A stretch of DNA of 64,000 nt. Source: Comamonas odontotermitis. Its GTDB lineage: Bacteria > Pseudomonadota > Gammaproteobacteria > Burkholderiales > Burkholderiaceae_C. Under the pieces are notes generated by a model. It had not been told where the DNA came from. It ran no database searches and worked only from the letters and a program-made list of their open reading frames with translations. The stretch lies in NCBI RefSeq assembly GCF_014207855.1, contig NZ_JACHKZ010000021.1, positions 1-64,000 on the forward strand. The letters are read 5' to 3'. The position numbers and the translations under genes are program-made. The first letter of the stretch is position 1; each line of letters begins with the position of its first letter. This document shows positions 42,112 to 50,251 of this stretch, piece after piece.

Positions 42112-44241
42112 TTAAATTGAGTTAGGATCACTTTGCAATACGCGCGGAGCGATAATTGTTTCAGGTTGTGGCGTGGATTGCACAGGCGGAATGTTGACGC
42201 CAAAGCCAGAGGCGACAGTCTTGAGCGCCTGTAGTGTGGCCGCTAGCTCCACCGCCAACCCACGCGCTTCCATCAGCGTCTTCTCAGCGTCGGCATCCTT
42301 GGCCTTGATCTCTGCTGCGGTCTTGGCGTTGGCAAGCGCGGCCGCCTCCTGCTGGATCGCCATCTGCGCTTGCTGGGCCTGCTGGTTGGCCTCCTGCTCC
42401 GCCTGCATCTGTTCTGGCGTCTTAACTCCGGCCACCGACCGGATGCGGTCGGCAATCTCGAATTTCCGTGGGCTATCAGTCTGCTCAAACACGATGTCGG
42501 CCACAGCGGCCTGCATCTGCGGTGGCAGAGACTTGACCATCTCCGTCATCTGCTGCATCTGCTGCATCTTGAAGCTTGGTGTTGCAGGTACATCGTCCAG
42601 CACCAGGACTGGTCGCACGCGGGTGGTGTCGTTCTCTACCGTGGTCTGCCCAGTTGCTGGATCCGTCACGCGGCGGTTGAACACAATGACCCTGGCCTTG
42701 GCACCCTGCCCGATCTTGACACGGGTTTCCTTGCCGAGCATGTCCTGCAGGCGCATCTCGAAAAGCATCTGGCCAGCGATGCGGCGCGCGATGCGGTAGT
42801 TGTCATTCAGGTCGGCCAAACCATTAACGCCCTGCTCCACCAGTGAGTTGATCGCAAAGCCGCTGGTTGCGCTGGAGTTCTGGCCCATCAGCGCCTTGTG
42901 CACGCCCGAGGCCTCAGGGATGCTCTGCTTGGCCTCTTGCAGCGCCTGGAATTGCTGCGCAGAGATGTCGGCCCCACTGTCCACCTCAAAGCGAGAGTTA
43001 GGGCCGCGCTTCTCATTCAGCAGGATATAGGCATCTTGTCGAGATACCTCAGCAGCGGCAGCCTCATGATCTACCACGGCGTCAGCATCGGCAATCACCC
43101 GCTTGCTGTTCATGGCCCACAGCATCTTGCTCTTGCGCGCATTGACTTCGCGCTGCGGCGAAAGCATCACGCGGATGATGCCGTACGGCGCGCCGGTCAG
43201 GTCCTCGCGCTTGCCAAAGAACGGGACATAGGGAAAGAGCCGGTGCTGGTACGGGCTTTCCACGTCATAGAGCATGTGAGGGCCGACATACCAGGCAAGC
43301 CGCACCTTCTGGAAAACGGCCGGCTTCACCTGGGCGCCGTCTTCAACAATCAGGCGCTGGTGCTCCGGGTTGTCAAAGTCACACTCCACCACGGCGCCGG
43401 TTGGCAGCCTTAGTGTGTAGCCTTGCACCGCCTTGCGGTACCACACCTCGGAGATGAGCACGCTGTTGTCCACCCGGTTGACATACATGTGCTCGCTCAA
43501 CCGGCTGTCGCGGCTGATGTCGAAATGCTGCATAAGGCCCGTGTTGCCATTGTCAAGGATCGGGTCGTACCCCTGCCAATTGGTACCGCACTGGCGCAGC
43601 AGCTCGGCAAACATGGGGAACATGCCAATGGCGTCATCCAGCAACTGCCAGCGACGGCGGATCAGGTAGCGCGCGTCAGATAGGTCGGGCTCCTTGCTCC
43701 GCCAGTCCCAGTAGATCTCATTGCGGTGCACATACCGGGCGGTGTAGGCGTTCTGCGCCAGGCCGTCGCGCTCGCGCCCGATGTACACCCAGCCGAGCCC
43801 CGCCTTGACCTGGGCGGCGTACGCCTCCGAGGTGGCGCGATCTAGCCCGGATTCCGTCTCATCCCGCTTGACCAGCAGCGACAGGCCCTCGGCCATATCG
43901 TCGGTGCACACATCGTCGTCCTCGGCGCGCACGCGGAAGTCGGAGCGGCTTTTCACCTCCATGCCGAGCACAGTGTCCACCGTGGGCTGGATCAGGTTCG
44001 TGATGACCTCGGGCTGCCCTCGGTCCTCAAGCGTCTCCTTATCGTCCTGGGATAGCTGGTTGTTGTCGTAGAAGTCGCAGCAGATATTCGCCTCGGTGCG
44101 CCATCCGCTGGGCTGCTGGGGCAGCTCCATCATCCAGCCTTCAATGATCTTTCTGTCGAGCGGCTTGTCTGCAAGCTCAGGCGCGACTTCGGTTGCGTCG
44201 TCGGTCGGGGTTGTCCCGAAGTCAGCGGTAATAGTATTCAT
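42112..44241 (-). CDS. Portal protein (P22-like)
   Basis: A 709-residue portal subunit. The N-terminus (EVITNLIQPTVDTVLGMEVK SRSDFRVRAED) and DYR...REVNARKSKMLWAMNSKRV match P22-type portals, which form a 12-fold ring at one vertex and are longer than lambda-type portals. The C-terminus is a coiled coil rich in Gln/Ala (EQMQAEQEANQQAQQAQMAI), like the P22 barrel. ATG at 44241 with an upstream CCAGG is preferred; a GTG at 44307 just after terL would add 22 residues. Confidence 0.88.
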   Translation of the reverse strand: MNTITADFGTTPTDDATEVAPELADKPLDRKIIEGWMMELPQQPSGWRTEANICCDFYDNNQLSQDDKETLEDRGQPEVITNLIQPTVDTVLGMEVKSRSDFRVRAEDDDVCTDDMAEGLSLLVKRDETESGLDRATSEAYAAQVKAGLGWVYIGRERDGLAQNAYTARYVHRNEIYWDWRSKEPDLSDARYLIRRRWQLLDDAIGMFPMFAELLRQCGTNWQGYDPILDNGNTGLMQHFDISRDSRLSEHMYVNRVDNSVLISEVWYRKAVQGYTLRLPTGAVVECDFDNPEHQRLIVEDGAQVKPAVFQKVRLAWYVGPHMLYDVESPYQHRLFPYVPFFGKREDLTGAPYGIIRVMLSPQREVNARKSKMLWAMNSKRVIADADAVVDHEAAAAEVSRQDAYILLNEKRGPNSRFEVDSGADISAQQFQALQEAKQSIPEASGVHKALMGQNSSATSGFAINSLVEQGVNGLADLNDNYRIARRIAGQMLFEMRLQDMLGKETRVKIGQGAKARVIVFNRRVTDPATGQTTVENDTTRVRPVLVLDDVPATPSFKMQQMQQMTEMVKSLPPQMQAAVADIVFEQTDSPRKFEIADRIRSVAGVKTPEQMQAEQEANQQAQQAQMAIQQEAAALANAKTAAEIKAKDADAEKTLMEARGLAVELAATLQALKTVASGFGVNIPPVQSTPQPETIIAPRVLQSDPNSI

Positions 44242-44307
44242 GCGCGATGCCTGGTCAAAATAGTCGCAGTTGCGCAGATTTTGTGGATGCAGGCTAACTC
44301 GTACCAC

Positions 44308-45849
44308 TCACACCCAGCTCGAACCACGGCGGCGGCGCACTAGCTGGCCCGCCTTTGGCTTAGGTGGGGTGGCGGCGTAGCGCAGCATCATGAAGGCGTA
44401 GCGCGTGGCCGCCATCAAGTCATCTTGCAGCTTGACCACCTTCCCGTCCTTGCGGTGGTACAGACGGAACTCGTCAAACCAGTCGGTCAGATTGCTAAAC
44501 ACCTTGATCCGTAGCGGCTTGTCCTCGCCCGTGTTAACTCGCTGCTGCTCGTAGCGCGCTGGGTCATTGGCATAGAAGCCATCCAGCATGGCGATCAACC
44601 CGGCCTCGACCGATGTTCTGCTTACGCGCCCTTGTCCATCCGGTGAATGCCCCTCGGGGAATTTTGCATTTTCGTGCAACATGGCGACACCCTGGGCGCG
44701 GTATTGCTCGGCCAGCTGCTCGCCAGAACCCTTCTCGTGCTGTAGGCCGTCATGTGGCCATGCCATCGGGATCCAATCGCCCTTGCTCTTGATGGTGGGC
44801 GCCTGCTCTGCAGGAGTGGACTCACGCACCCGCATGGCGTCGTACACGTAGATGGTGTTCTCGTCTCGGTCCCAGGCGAGCCAAGCGGCTGCGCTAGGGT
44901 GATCCCAGCCAAAGTCCATGCCAGCGATACGCGGCCACAGGTCCGGCAACGGGAATGGGTCAACCGATATGAGTGAGTCTGCAACAGGGAAGATTCGCCC
45001 ACTGCCAAGCGTTGGGATGCCCTTGGCGCGGGCCTCGCGCTCATGCTCGGGGTAGCTGGCAATGATCTCGGCCTTCTTCTCTGCTGTGTAGTGGCCCACA
45101 TCGTCAATGGTCATGTTCACGTCCTTGCGCGCGGCCGTCGGGGCCTGCAAGAACAGGCGCACCACCTCCGACATACCCTTGAGGGGCGTGAACGTGATCC
45201 AGACAATCCCGCCGGTGGCATTGGTACGTGTCAGCGTCTCGGTGTAAATATCAAGCGGCGGCTCCTCATCCAAGGCCGCAAAGTCCAGGGTTTCGCCCTG
45301 CAGCTTGGAGCGCCCTTTTTCATAGCTTTTGAAGTACAGGCGCGACAGCCCGCCAGACTTGTGACGCACCGCCACACTGTCCACTGCGTCCGCAATGCCC
45401 TGGGCGCGCTTGGGCGTGCCAACGATTCGATCACCAGGGATAGTGCCAGTGCCCCACTCGCCGGGGCGCCCGAGCACCAAGCGCTGCAGCGTATCGCGGG
45501 TGGACTCCATGGATTCGCCCAAGGCCCAACCAACCACCGCACGATCCCAACGGCGCCCTCCCCACCATTCCGGGTAATCGCCCGTCAGGTGCATGGCTAT
45601 CTCATAGGCACTGCTCCAGGTCTTACCCAACTGGTTTCCGGCACGAAACAACCGCTCACGATAGTGCGCACCCTCGTTATGGAAGTCGATCTGCCTGGGA
45701 TACGGGGCATAGTCGTACAGTTTTCGGCGGGCCTTGCGCCTGGCCTTCTCCTGCAACAACTCCAGGAGCTGGACCTTTTCTTCGCGCGTGAGCTTGGACA
45801 GATTAGGCTTTGCCTGTGTAACCATTGATTTGCCTGTCGAGCTCATCAT
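44308..45849 (-). CDS. terL: Terminase large subunit (P22/Sf6-like)
   Basis: A 513-residue DNA-packaging ATPase and nuclease. Walker A is RAGNQLGKTWS (about residue 68-78), Walker B DFAALDEEPP, and the coupling motif is TFTPLKG. The RNase H-like nuclease begins AGMDFGWDHPSAAAWL, with acidic residues at the metal site. Length and motif order match the P22/Sf6 class (headful packaging). The start overlaps the small terminase by 47 bases; MVTQAKPNLS (45825) is an alternative start. Confidence 0.92.
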   Translation of the reverse strand: MMSSTGKSMVTQAKPNLSKLTREEKVQLLELLQEKARRKARRKLYDYAPYPRQIDFHNEGAHYRERLFRAGNQLGKTWSSAYEIAMHLTGDYPEWWGGRRWDRAVVGWALGESMESTRDTLQRLVLGRPGEWGTGTIPGDRIVGTPKRAQGIADAVDSVAVRHKSGGLSRLYFKSYEKGRSKLQGETLDFAALDEEPPLDIYTETLTRTNATGGIVWITFTPLKGMSEVVRLFLQAPTAARKDVNMTIDDVGHYTAEKKAEIIASYPEHEREARAKGIPTLGSGRIFPVADSLISVDPFPLPDLWPRIAGMDFGWDHPSAAAWLAWDRDENTIYVYDAMRVRESTPAEQAPTIKSKGDWIPMAWPHDGLQHEKGSGEQLAEQYRAQGVAMLHENAKFPEGHSPDGQGRVSRTSVEAGLIAMLDGFYANDPARYEQQRVNTGEDKPLRIKVFSNLTDWFDEFRLYHRKDGKVVKLQDDLMAATRYAFMMLRYAATPPKPKAGQLVRRRRGSSWV

Positions 45850-46345
45850 CTTCCAGCTCCGTCACATGCTTGACCTCGATGCGCTCCTTGAACATGCCAA
45901 TGTGCTTGCCGATGTCCACCAGGGAAGCGCGCTTGTCCGCCAGTTTGAACTTGACGCGCTTCACCTCGCGCGCATCCTCGCCACGGCCGTCAACATAGTC
46001 CTCGACCGTCACCTCAGACAGCGCGGCCGCCTGGTCACGGGTCAGGGCGGAGAAATCCAGCACCGGGTCGCCGTCGGGACCGACGCGCATGTAGTCGTGC
46101 ATGTTGGCGAACCCGATCTTTGCCAGCTCCTTGAGCACCATGTCCTGGGTGATCTCTACCCGCTCCGCCCGCTTTTCCTTCGCTGCCTGCACGGCAGCAG
46201 CTACGCTAGCATTCGCTAACAATCTGGCCGCCTGCTCGTTCGCCGTCCTGGGCGAGTAGCCAGCGCGAGTTGCAGCCTGCGTTCCATTGAGGTCCACAAG
46301 GTACTCGTCTACAAACCGCTGCTGCCTGGGCGTCAACGCCATCAA
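45803..46345 (-). CDS. terS: Terminase small subunit (Terminase_2)
   Basis: A 180-residue DNA-recognition subunit. The N-terminus TPRQQRFVDEYLVDLNGTQA ATRAGYSPRTANEQAARLLA is the Terminase_2 helix-turn-helix signature. The C-terminal helix (ERIEVKHVTELEDDELDRQI) probably contacts the large subunit. It overlaps the upstream HTH gene by four bases and terL by 47 bases, so the three genes are coupled. Confidence 0.92.
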   Translation of the reverse strand: MMALTPRQQRFVDEYLVDLNGTQAATRAGYSPRTANEQAARLLANASVAAAVQAAKEKRAERVEITQDMVLKELAKIGFANMHDYMRVGPDGDPVLDFSALTRDQAAALSEVTVEDYVDGRGEDAREVKRVKFKLADKRASLVDIGKHIGMFKERIEVKHVTELEDDELDRQINGYTGKA

Positions 46346-46575
46346 TCCACCCTCAACTTTCCTCGTTCAATAAGCCACTGGGCGGCAATCAACCGCTGCC
46401 TTGCCCAAGCCTCCGATATTCCGTACTCTGCCGCCAATTCGGCACTCGTACGCGTGCGCGATGCCAAGTGCAGCTCGCGCAACCGTGTTGTTGTCCAGGC
46501 TACTCGCGCTTTCCGGACACCAGTTTCTGCCTGGCTCGCACCGCTTGGGCCAGCGCCCTCTTCTGTCCTGCACAT
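46342..46575 (-). CDS. Small HTH protein upstream of terS
   Basis: A 77-residue basic protein with a helix-turn-helix-like core (LRELHLASRTRTSAELAAEY GISEAWARQRLIAAQWLIER). GGAGAG lies about ten bases before the ATG. The first 76 bases overlap the 3' end of the o-spanin gene in another frame and its stop overlaps the terS start (ATGA). May be a packaging accessory or late regulator; the family is not recognised. Confidence 0.6.
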   Translation of the reverse strand: MCRTEEGAGPSGASQAETGVRKARVAWTTTRLRELHLASRTRTSAELAAEYGISEAWARQRLIAAQWLIERGKLRVD

Positions 46576-46817
46576 GCTTTTGCGCTCTCCGTTACCTCAA
46601 TCAGCCGGTCCGTTACGTCATACACATCGCCAGTGGTCAGGGGATTGGCCAATTGCGCAGGGCAATCGGTCATCAGCGCCTCATCGACTGGCGGCGCCGA
46701 GACTAGCGTTGATCGCTGTCCGCAGCCCGTCAGAGATAACAGGATCAGCAGGACAAGCAAGAACACCAGGGGTGCCCAAGCTGGCTTGGCTTGACGCAAG
46801 AAGTTTCGTTGTTGCAT
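46500..46817 (-). CDS. Outer-membrane spanin lipoprotein (Rz1-like)
   Basis: A 105-residue lipoprotein. The signal MQQRNFLRQAKPAWAPLVFL and lipobox region LLILLSLTGC give an acylated Cys, and the mature part is short and polar. Its gene starts inside the i-spanin gene in another frame, the classic overlapped Rz/Rz1 arrangement. It would bridge to the inner-membrane spanin and fuse the membranes at the last step of lysis. Confidence 0.85.
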   Translation of the reverse strand: MQQRNFLRQAKPAWAPLVFLLVLLILLSLTGCGQRSTLVSAPPVDEALMTDCPAQLANPLTTGDVYDVTDRLIEVTESAKACAGQKRALAQAVRARQKLVSGKRE

Positions 46818-47076
46818 GGTTTGCTTTCTCCATAGATAGCATCGACTTGAGGCCGCTCGCCTCTGCCTTGGCGGCTGACGCCTCGGCTTTTGCCTGAGAC
46901 AAGGCCGCGTTGTCCAGGACGGGGACAACCTTCTCGACCGTCTCCGTCACGGTCTTGGTGATGACTTTGGCCTCTTTGTGGTCGGAAGCTGCCCACTTGT
47001 ATCCAAAGCCCAGTCCGGTCACAAGAAGCATGGCGCTCCACAACACCAAAATGGCAATTCGTTCGATCAGTGACAT
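46681..47076 (-). CDS. Inner-membrane spanin (Rz-like)
   Basis: A 131-residue protein with an N-terminal membrane anchor (IERIAILVLWSAMLLVTGLG FGYKW) and a periplasmic coiled coil (DNAALSQAKAEASAAKAEAS). It overlaps the endolysin gene by ten bases and encloses the start of the Rz1-like gene. The arrangement and topology match i-spanins of Gram-negative phages. Confidence 0.85.
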   Translation of the reverse strand: MSLIERIAILVLWSAMLLVTGLGFGYKWAASDHKEAKVITKTVTETVEKVVPVLDNAALSQAKAEASAAKAEASGLKSMLSMEKANHATTKLLASSQASLGTPGVLACPADPVISDGLRTAINASLGAASR

Positions 47077-47663
47077 ACCATCTGCCCCCAGGATTGGTAA
47101 ATGAGTTGGTGTTTCAGCAAGATCTTGGGCGAGTAAGTCTCGTTTTCATGCTGATTGGATGGATGGATGCCCGGGTTGATGAACCCGGTTGCCGTCCATG
47201 ACAGAGGATCAGGGGAGCGCGCTTTGCGGCGATTCGTCCACCCCAGCCCGCCGTTGTAGCTGGCCAGGGCGAAATTCCACCTGTCACATACCGTGTGCCC
47301 CTTCACCCGGTCGTACAGCCACCGGTCATACCAGACACCGGCGCGAATCGACCATGTGGGATTCAAAGGCTCAACTGCACCCCAAGCAGCCGCCTCATTG
47401 GCCCACTTAGCCGTTGCTGGCATGAATTGCATGAGCCCAAGGGCGCCGGTCCGCGATACGGCCTGCGGGCGCCAAAGACTCTCCTGGTGGATCTGGCCGG
47501 CGATGGCCGGCACGGGGGCCGGGATGCCAAATCGAAACTGGGCCTCCCGCGTGAGCTGGGCGCGGTACTGGTGCGCAGCAGCCGGGATTGCTTGAGCCCA
47601 CACACCGACTGATGCACAGGCCAGAGCTAGTGCGAACGTGCCGAGCCTGGTTGCGGTCTTCAC
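47067..47663 (-). CDS. Endolysin: lytic transglycosylase (SLT type)
   Basis: A 198-residue phage transglycosylase that cuts the glycan backbone of peptidoglycan. N-terminal hydrophobic leader TRLGTFALALACASVGVWAQ (a Sec signal or SAR anchor), then the SLT core: IHQESLWRPQAVS (catalytic Glu in HQES), GALGLMQFMPATAK, and ALASYNGGLGWTNR. Bcep22-like phages also use transglycosylase-type endolysins. It is directly before the spanin genes, completing the lysis cassette. Confidence 0.88.
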   Translation of the reverse strand: MKTATRLGTFALALACASVGVWAQAIPAAAHQYRAQLTREAQFRFGIPAPVPAIAGQIHQESLWRPQAVSRTGALGLMQFMPATAKWANEAAAWGAVEPLNPTWSIRAGVWYDRWLYDRVKGHTVCDRWNFALASYNGGLGWTNRRKARSPDPLSWTATGFINPGIHPSNQHENETYSPKILLKHQLIYQSWGQMVCH

Positions 47664-48124
47664 TCAGCCAGCTCCTGCTTGGACCCCTCAGCATTCTTCT
47701 GCTGCTTCAAGGCGGCAGTAGCATGTTGCTGATACAGGCGCCGAAAAGCATCCTGGGTGGCAGAAACTGCGTGGATCTTTCGCAGCTCTGCATCTGGCCA
47801 ACTGAGGTCATCCTGCCCAAAGTTCTCGATTGGATCACTGCGTCCAGTGAGCACCGAGCCATCTTTCAATTCGAGCATTGCCTTGGCGCTGGCGCCAATG
47901 AAGCTCATGGAATGGAAGACCGCGATTTCATCCTTGACACAGCCAGGTGCAGCAAACAGATCGCGCTCGGCAGGATTTTCGCGGCGCTTGCCGCTCTCCG
48001 CGGCTGGGGGTGGCGTCTCAGACCAGAAGGCATCAAACAAGATGTTGTAGGCCTCGCTGTAGAGATTCTTGTCAAGGAGCTCCATGGCCTGCTTCATGGA
48101 TGCGTAGAGTTGTTCGGCTGTCAT
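47660..48124 (-). CDS. Phage protein of unknown function in the lysis region
   Basis: A 154-residue acidic protein (MTAEQLYASMKQAMELLDKN ... LKQQKNAEGSKQELAE), mainly helical. GAGGA is seven bases before the ATG at 48124, which is preferred over in-frame starts further upstream. Its stop overlaps the endolysin start. No family is recognised. Residues NPAERDLFAAPGCVKDEIAV FHSM contain the only Cys and may mark a conserved patch. Confidence 0.65.
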   Translation of the reverse strand: MTAEQLYASMKQAMELLDKNLYSEAYNILFDAFWSETPPPAAESGKRRENPAERDLFAAPGCVKDEIAVFHSMSFIGASAKAMLELKDGSVLTGRSDPIENFGQDDLSWPDAELRKIHAVSATQDAFRRLYQQHATAALKQQKNAEGSKQELAE

Positions 48125-48303
48125 GTTGAAGTCCTCAATATTCATCCAGCAACCGGCTGGCTCGGTACGAAAGAGTTGCTCCCTGGCTGGAGCGCACAGA
48201 TCACTATCTGGCACCGTTCTCGACTACCGTGTGAACCCTGTCGCGTGGGTCAGGAGCGGTGCATGGATGTCTGGTAGGACAAACATCGATGCTCAACGCA
48301 CGG

Positions 48304-49080
48304 CTACGTCCGCTCTCGTGAGACTGAATACTTGACAAAGGGCTCTTCGTCTTCCTTCCAGAATCTGGAGGCCTTATTCCAATATTGGTTTGCAAAGGAA
48401 TGTGAGACTTCGATACCCCGGCACGCGCCGGTGCAGAAGCAGGCGTTACCGTTGGGACACGCCTTGATGTTGGGAACAAAACCAACTGGTAGTAGGTTGG
48501 GCATGGCTAGAGGCCGAGGCAGCCGCCCAGAACCACCGCAGCGATAACAACGGCGGTTGGCAAGGCCGAAGAATCTTTCATCCCGTGAGAGTCCCGTCCC
48601 ACGGCATTGGTCGCAATCCAGTAGCCCACCCAGGCGAACATCGTTACATGGCCCGCCTTGTATAGGACTGTCTGGGCGGCCGGGAGCTCGTTGCCCACCA
48701 ACCACGCCAACGTGTACAAGGCCAAACCCAGGCACAACCATTGCGCCATCTTCAATTTCTCTTTGATCTGCATCTTCGATACCACCAGAGTTAACGTGCT
48801 TGCTGCCAAGATCGCGGCTGCGATCCACCGTTTGTCTTTGTCCATCGGATTGCTCCAATTCTTTGATTGCCCGCTTGAGATACACCGCCTGGTCAAGCGT
48901 TTCCTCATAGGCGTGTTGCAGCCATTGCTTGAGGTCTAGCGGGTTGTCGGCCACCGACTTGCCGTACTTCTTCATTCCCATCGCCTGCCTGGCGGAGATG
49001 TCAGCGCAAACCTGCGCTTCTATTCCGTGCGGCATAAACACAGCAACCGGATCCCCTTTGTCACCCTCTGCACATTGCAT
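48304..49080 (-). CDS. Two-part phage protein: helical N-terminal domain and CxxCxGxG zinc-finger C-terminal region
   Basis: A 258-residue open frame. The N-terminus (VCADISARQAMGMKKYGKSV ... WLQHAYEETLDQAVYLKRAI) resembles small phage proteins of the MazG-like/DUF5664 kind. The C-terminus has DnaJ-type zinc motifs CDQCRGTG and CYRCGGSGR, then a Cys-rich tail (CPNGNACFCTGACRG). The middle is read out of frame with respect to the membrane protein gene at 48507-48845. So it could be one protein, or two genes whose frames merged, with the 3' part starting at ATG 48504. AAAGGA before ATG 49080 decides the start. Confidence 0.6.
   Translation of the reverse strand: MQCAEGDKGDPVAVFMPHGIEAQVCADISARQAMGMKKYGKSVADNPLDLKQWLQHAYEETLDQAVYLKRAIKELEQSDGQRQTVDRSRDLGSKHVNSGGIEDADQREIEDGAMVVPGFGLVHVGVVGGQRAPGRPDSPIQGGPCNDVRLGGLLDCDQCRGTGLSRDERFFGLANRRCYRCGGSGRLPRPLAMPNLLPVGFVPNIKACPNGNACFCTGACRGIEVSHSFANQYWNKASRFWKEDEEPFVKYSVSRERT
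48507..48845 (-). CDS. Holin-like membrane protein
   Basis: A 112-residue protein with three hydrophobic helices: WIAAAILAASTLTLVVSKMQ, WLCLGLALYTLAWLVGNELP, and FAWVGYWIATNAVG with VIAAVVLGGCLGL at the end. GGAG is seven bases before the ATG. Size, topology and place at the head of the lysis genes suggest a holin or antiholin. Its coding sequence lies wholly inside the larger frame at 48304-49080. Confidence 0.7.
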   Translation of the reverse strand: MDKDKRWIAAAILAASTLTLVVSKMQIKEKLKMAQWLCLGLALYTLAWLVGNELPAAQTVLYKAGHVTMFAWVGYWIATNAVGRDSHGMKDSSALPTAVVIAAVVLGGCLGL

Positions 49081-49309
49081 AAAACATCCTTTGCAGCTCA
49101 TGGCCTGGAAGCGCTGTTGAATGCCGGATGAACCACCCGGCTTGTCTGTTGCGCCCAGCTCGAACAATGAGCCGCTTCTTGGTAAGCACATAAAGCGCGT
49201 CCTCGACCTGCTTGCGCCCTAACCCCGTCGCGGCGGCGATGTCTTTGCCCACCACCGCCGTGCCGGATCCTGCGCGAATCACTTCGAGAATTCGCTCCTG
49301 GTTTGTCAT
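49061..49309 (-). CDS. Small winged-helix DNA-binding protein
   Basis: An 82-residue protein: MTNQERILEVIRAGSGTAVV GKDIAAATGLGRKQVEDALY VLTKKRLIVRAGRN is a full winged helix. The remainder is a basic tail. Overlaps the VRR-NUC gene stop and the next gene by short stretches, second gene of the late leftward block. Possibly a late-gene activator, but no function is proven. Confidence 0.75.
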   Translation of the reverse strand: MTNQERILEVIRAGSGTAVVGKDIAAATGLGRKQVEDALYVLTKKRLIVRAGRNRQAGWFIRHSTALPGHELQRMFYAMCRG

Positions 49310-49722
49310 TCATCTAAACCCGGGGCCTCATACGGATTGAGCCCAAAGTATTCGCAGAGGACTTCACGCGCCTGCTCGGCAGATCGGCACAGCGCGTGCG
49401 CCCAGCCCTGCTCGATGAAATGCTCTCGCCACTCAACCTGTTCGGGTGACTCGCGCCCCGTGGCCGTTTTCATCTCAATGACAAGTCCGGCAACTGCACC
49501 AACTCGGACTGATAGATGCAGATCCGGAAAACCTGGTTTTGTACCCAGGGCCTTCATTTGGGCCCCAGTAAAAGCATCGCGCTTGCCTCCATTGGGCGAG
49601 TGATGCAGCCATCGCAGCCCCGGCATCAATTGCCGGACTGCCTGCTTATGCGACCACTTCACGAGGCGGGCTTGCTCAGCCTCCTCGCTGCGATTGATCG
49701 AACGTGAACGGGTAGCGGTCAT
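49306..49722 (-). CDS. VRR-NUC domain nuclease
   Basis: A 138-residue PD-(D/E)XK-type nuclease of the VRR-NUC family: LVKWSHKQAVRQLMPGLRWL HHSPNGGKRDA, then GTKPGFPDLHLSV (Asp) and LVIEMKTATGRESPEQVEWR (Glu-x-Lys), ending GWAHALCRSAEQAREVLCEY. Typical stand-alone phage VRR-NUC proteins act on branched DNA, for example in Holliday-junction resolution before packaging. First gene of the leftward late block; an operator-like palindrome lies 13 bases upstream. Confidence 0.85.
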   Translation of the reverse strand: MTATRSRSINRSEEAEQARLVKWSHKQAVRQLMPGLRWLHHSPNGGKRDAFTGAQMKALGTKPGFPDLHLSVRVGAVAGLVIEMKTATGRESPEQVEWREHFIEQGWAHALCRSAEQAREVLCEYFGLNPYEAPGLDE

Positions 49723-49734
49723 GGCGTGATTTTA

Positions 49735-49747
49735 GATCAACTTGATC
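49735..49747. promoter_or_regulatory. Operator-like palindrome before the late block
   Basis: GATCAACTTGATC is a perfect 13-bp palindrome (GATCAA-C-TTGATC). It contains the octamer RATCAACT seen in the other early control regions of this prophage. Placed just upstream of the VRR-NUC gene start. Confidence 0.5.
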
Positions 49748-49792
49748 AAAACTCACCACATGAAGCAAAGTGTTGCAAGTAGTCATCGGACC

Positions 49793-50071
49793 GATTCCAC
49801 GAGTTCTACGGCGGTTCTTTTGCCGAAAAATCGCTTAGTCAATTGTTTTTTAAAGATAAATTCGCCAGATTACCCAATTCCACGAATTCCACGCTCTTTT
49901 TTTCTCCCATCATCTTTTTTGCCTAAAAAATAGGCAAATTGAAATAAGGGTGTATGTCGTAGAAAACGTGGAATTAGGTATGTATATATATATTTATTTA
50001 TATATTTCAATTACTTAACATCCTATAGCGATTCCACAGCAGTTCCCCGGCGCCCGTAGAACTGGTGGAAC
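49793..50071. repeat. Five-copy 17-bp motif with AT-rich segment (origin or operator candidate)
   Basis: Copies: GATTCCACGAGTTCTAC at 49793-49809, AATTCCACGAATTCCAC at 49876-49892, inverted AATTCCACGTTTTCTAC at 49959-49975, diverged GATTCCACAGCAGTTCC at 50030-50046, and inverted GTTCCACCAGTTCTAC at 50056-50071. A hairpin GCCTA/TAGGC (49921-49935) and a very AT-rich stretch (about 49980-50020) lie between them. The region has no gene. Repeats plus AT-rich DNA resemble a replication origin. Confidence 0.6.
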
Positions 50072-50180
50072 TTCGGCGTCAAAAAAGTTAGCGCGCGCAA
50101 ACATTTACCAAAGGGAAAACCCCTATGCAAAAATTGATCTTTAATCACACGATGGTGAACATTTCTGTATGATTGAGCCT

Positions 50181-50202
50181 GAATCAACTACAACATTGAT
50201 TC
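50181..50202. promoter_or_regulatory. Operator-like inverted repeat before the early operon
   Basis: GAATCAA (50181-50187) and TTGATTC (50196-50202) form 7-bp arms around an 8-base spacer. A second octamer copy, GATCAACT, is at 50228-50235, just before the ribosome site of the first early gene. Confidence 0.5.
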
Positions 50203-50251
50203 TTGATTAACGCTCACATTGATGAACGATCAACTCCAACAGAGGTAACAC

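Larger units (their letters stand above)
49723..50251. other. Divergent control region between late and early blocks, no gene
   Basis: These 529 bases separate the leftward late block from the rightward early operon and hold no supportable gene. They contain the operator-like palindrome (49735-49747), the five-copy motif and AT-rich DNA (49793-50071), an inverted repeat (50181-50202) and a further GATCAACT (50228-50235). Confidence 0.7.

Noticed and set aside
41517-42125. 202-codon frame on the plus strand over the RNA cluster
   Set aside because: Antisense of tmRNA and tRNA-fMet.
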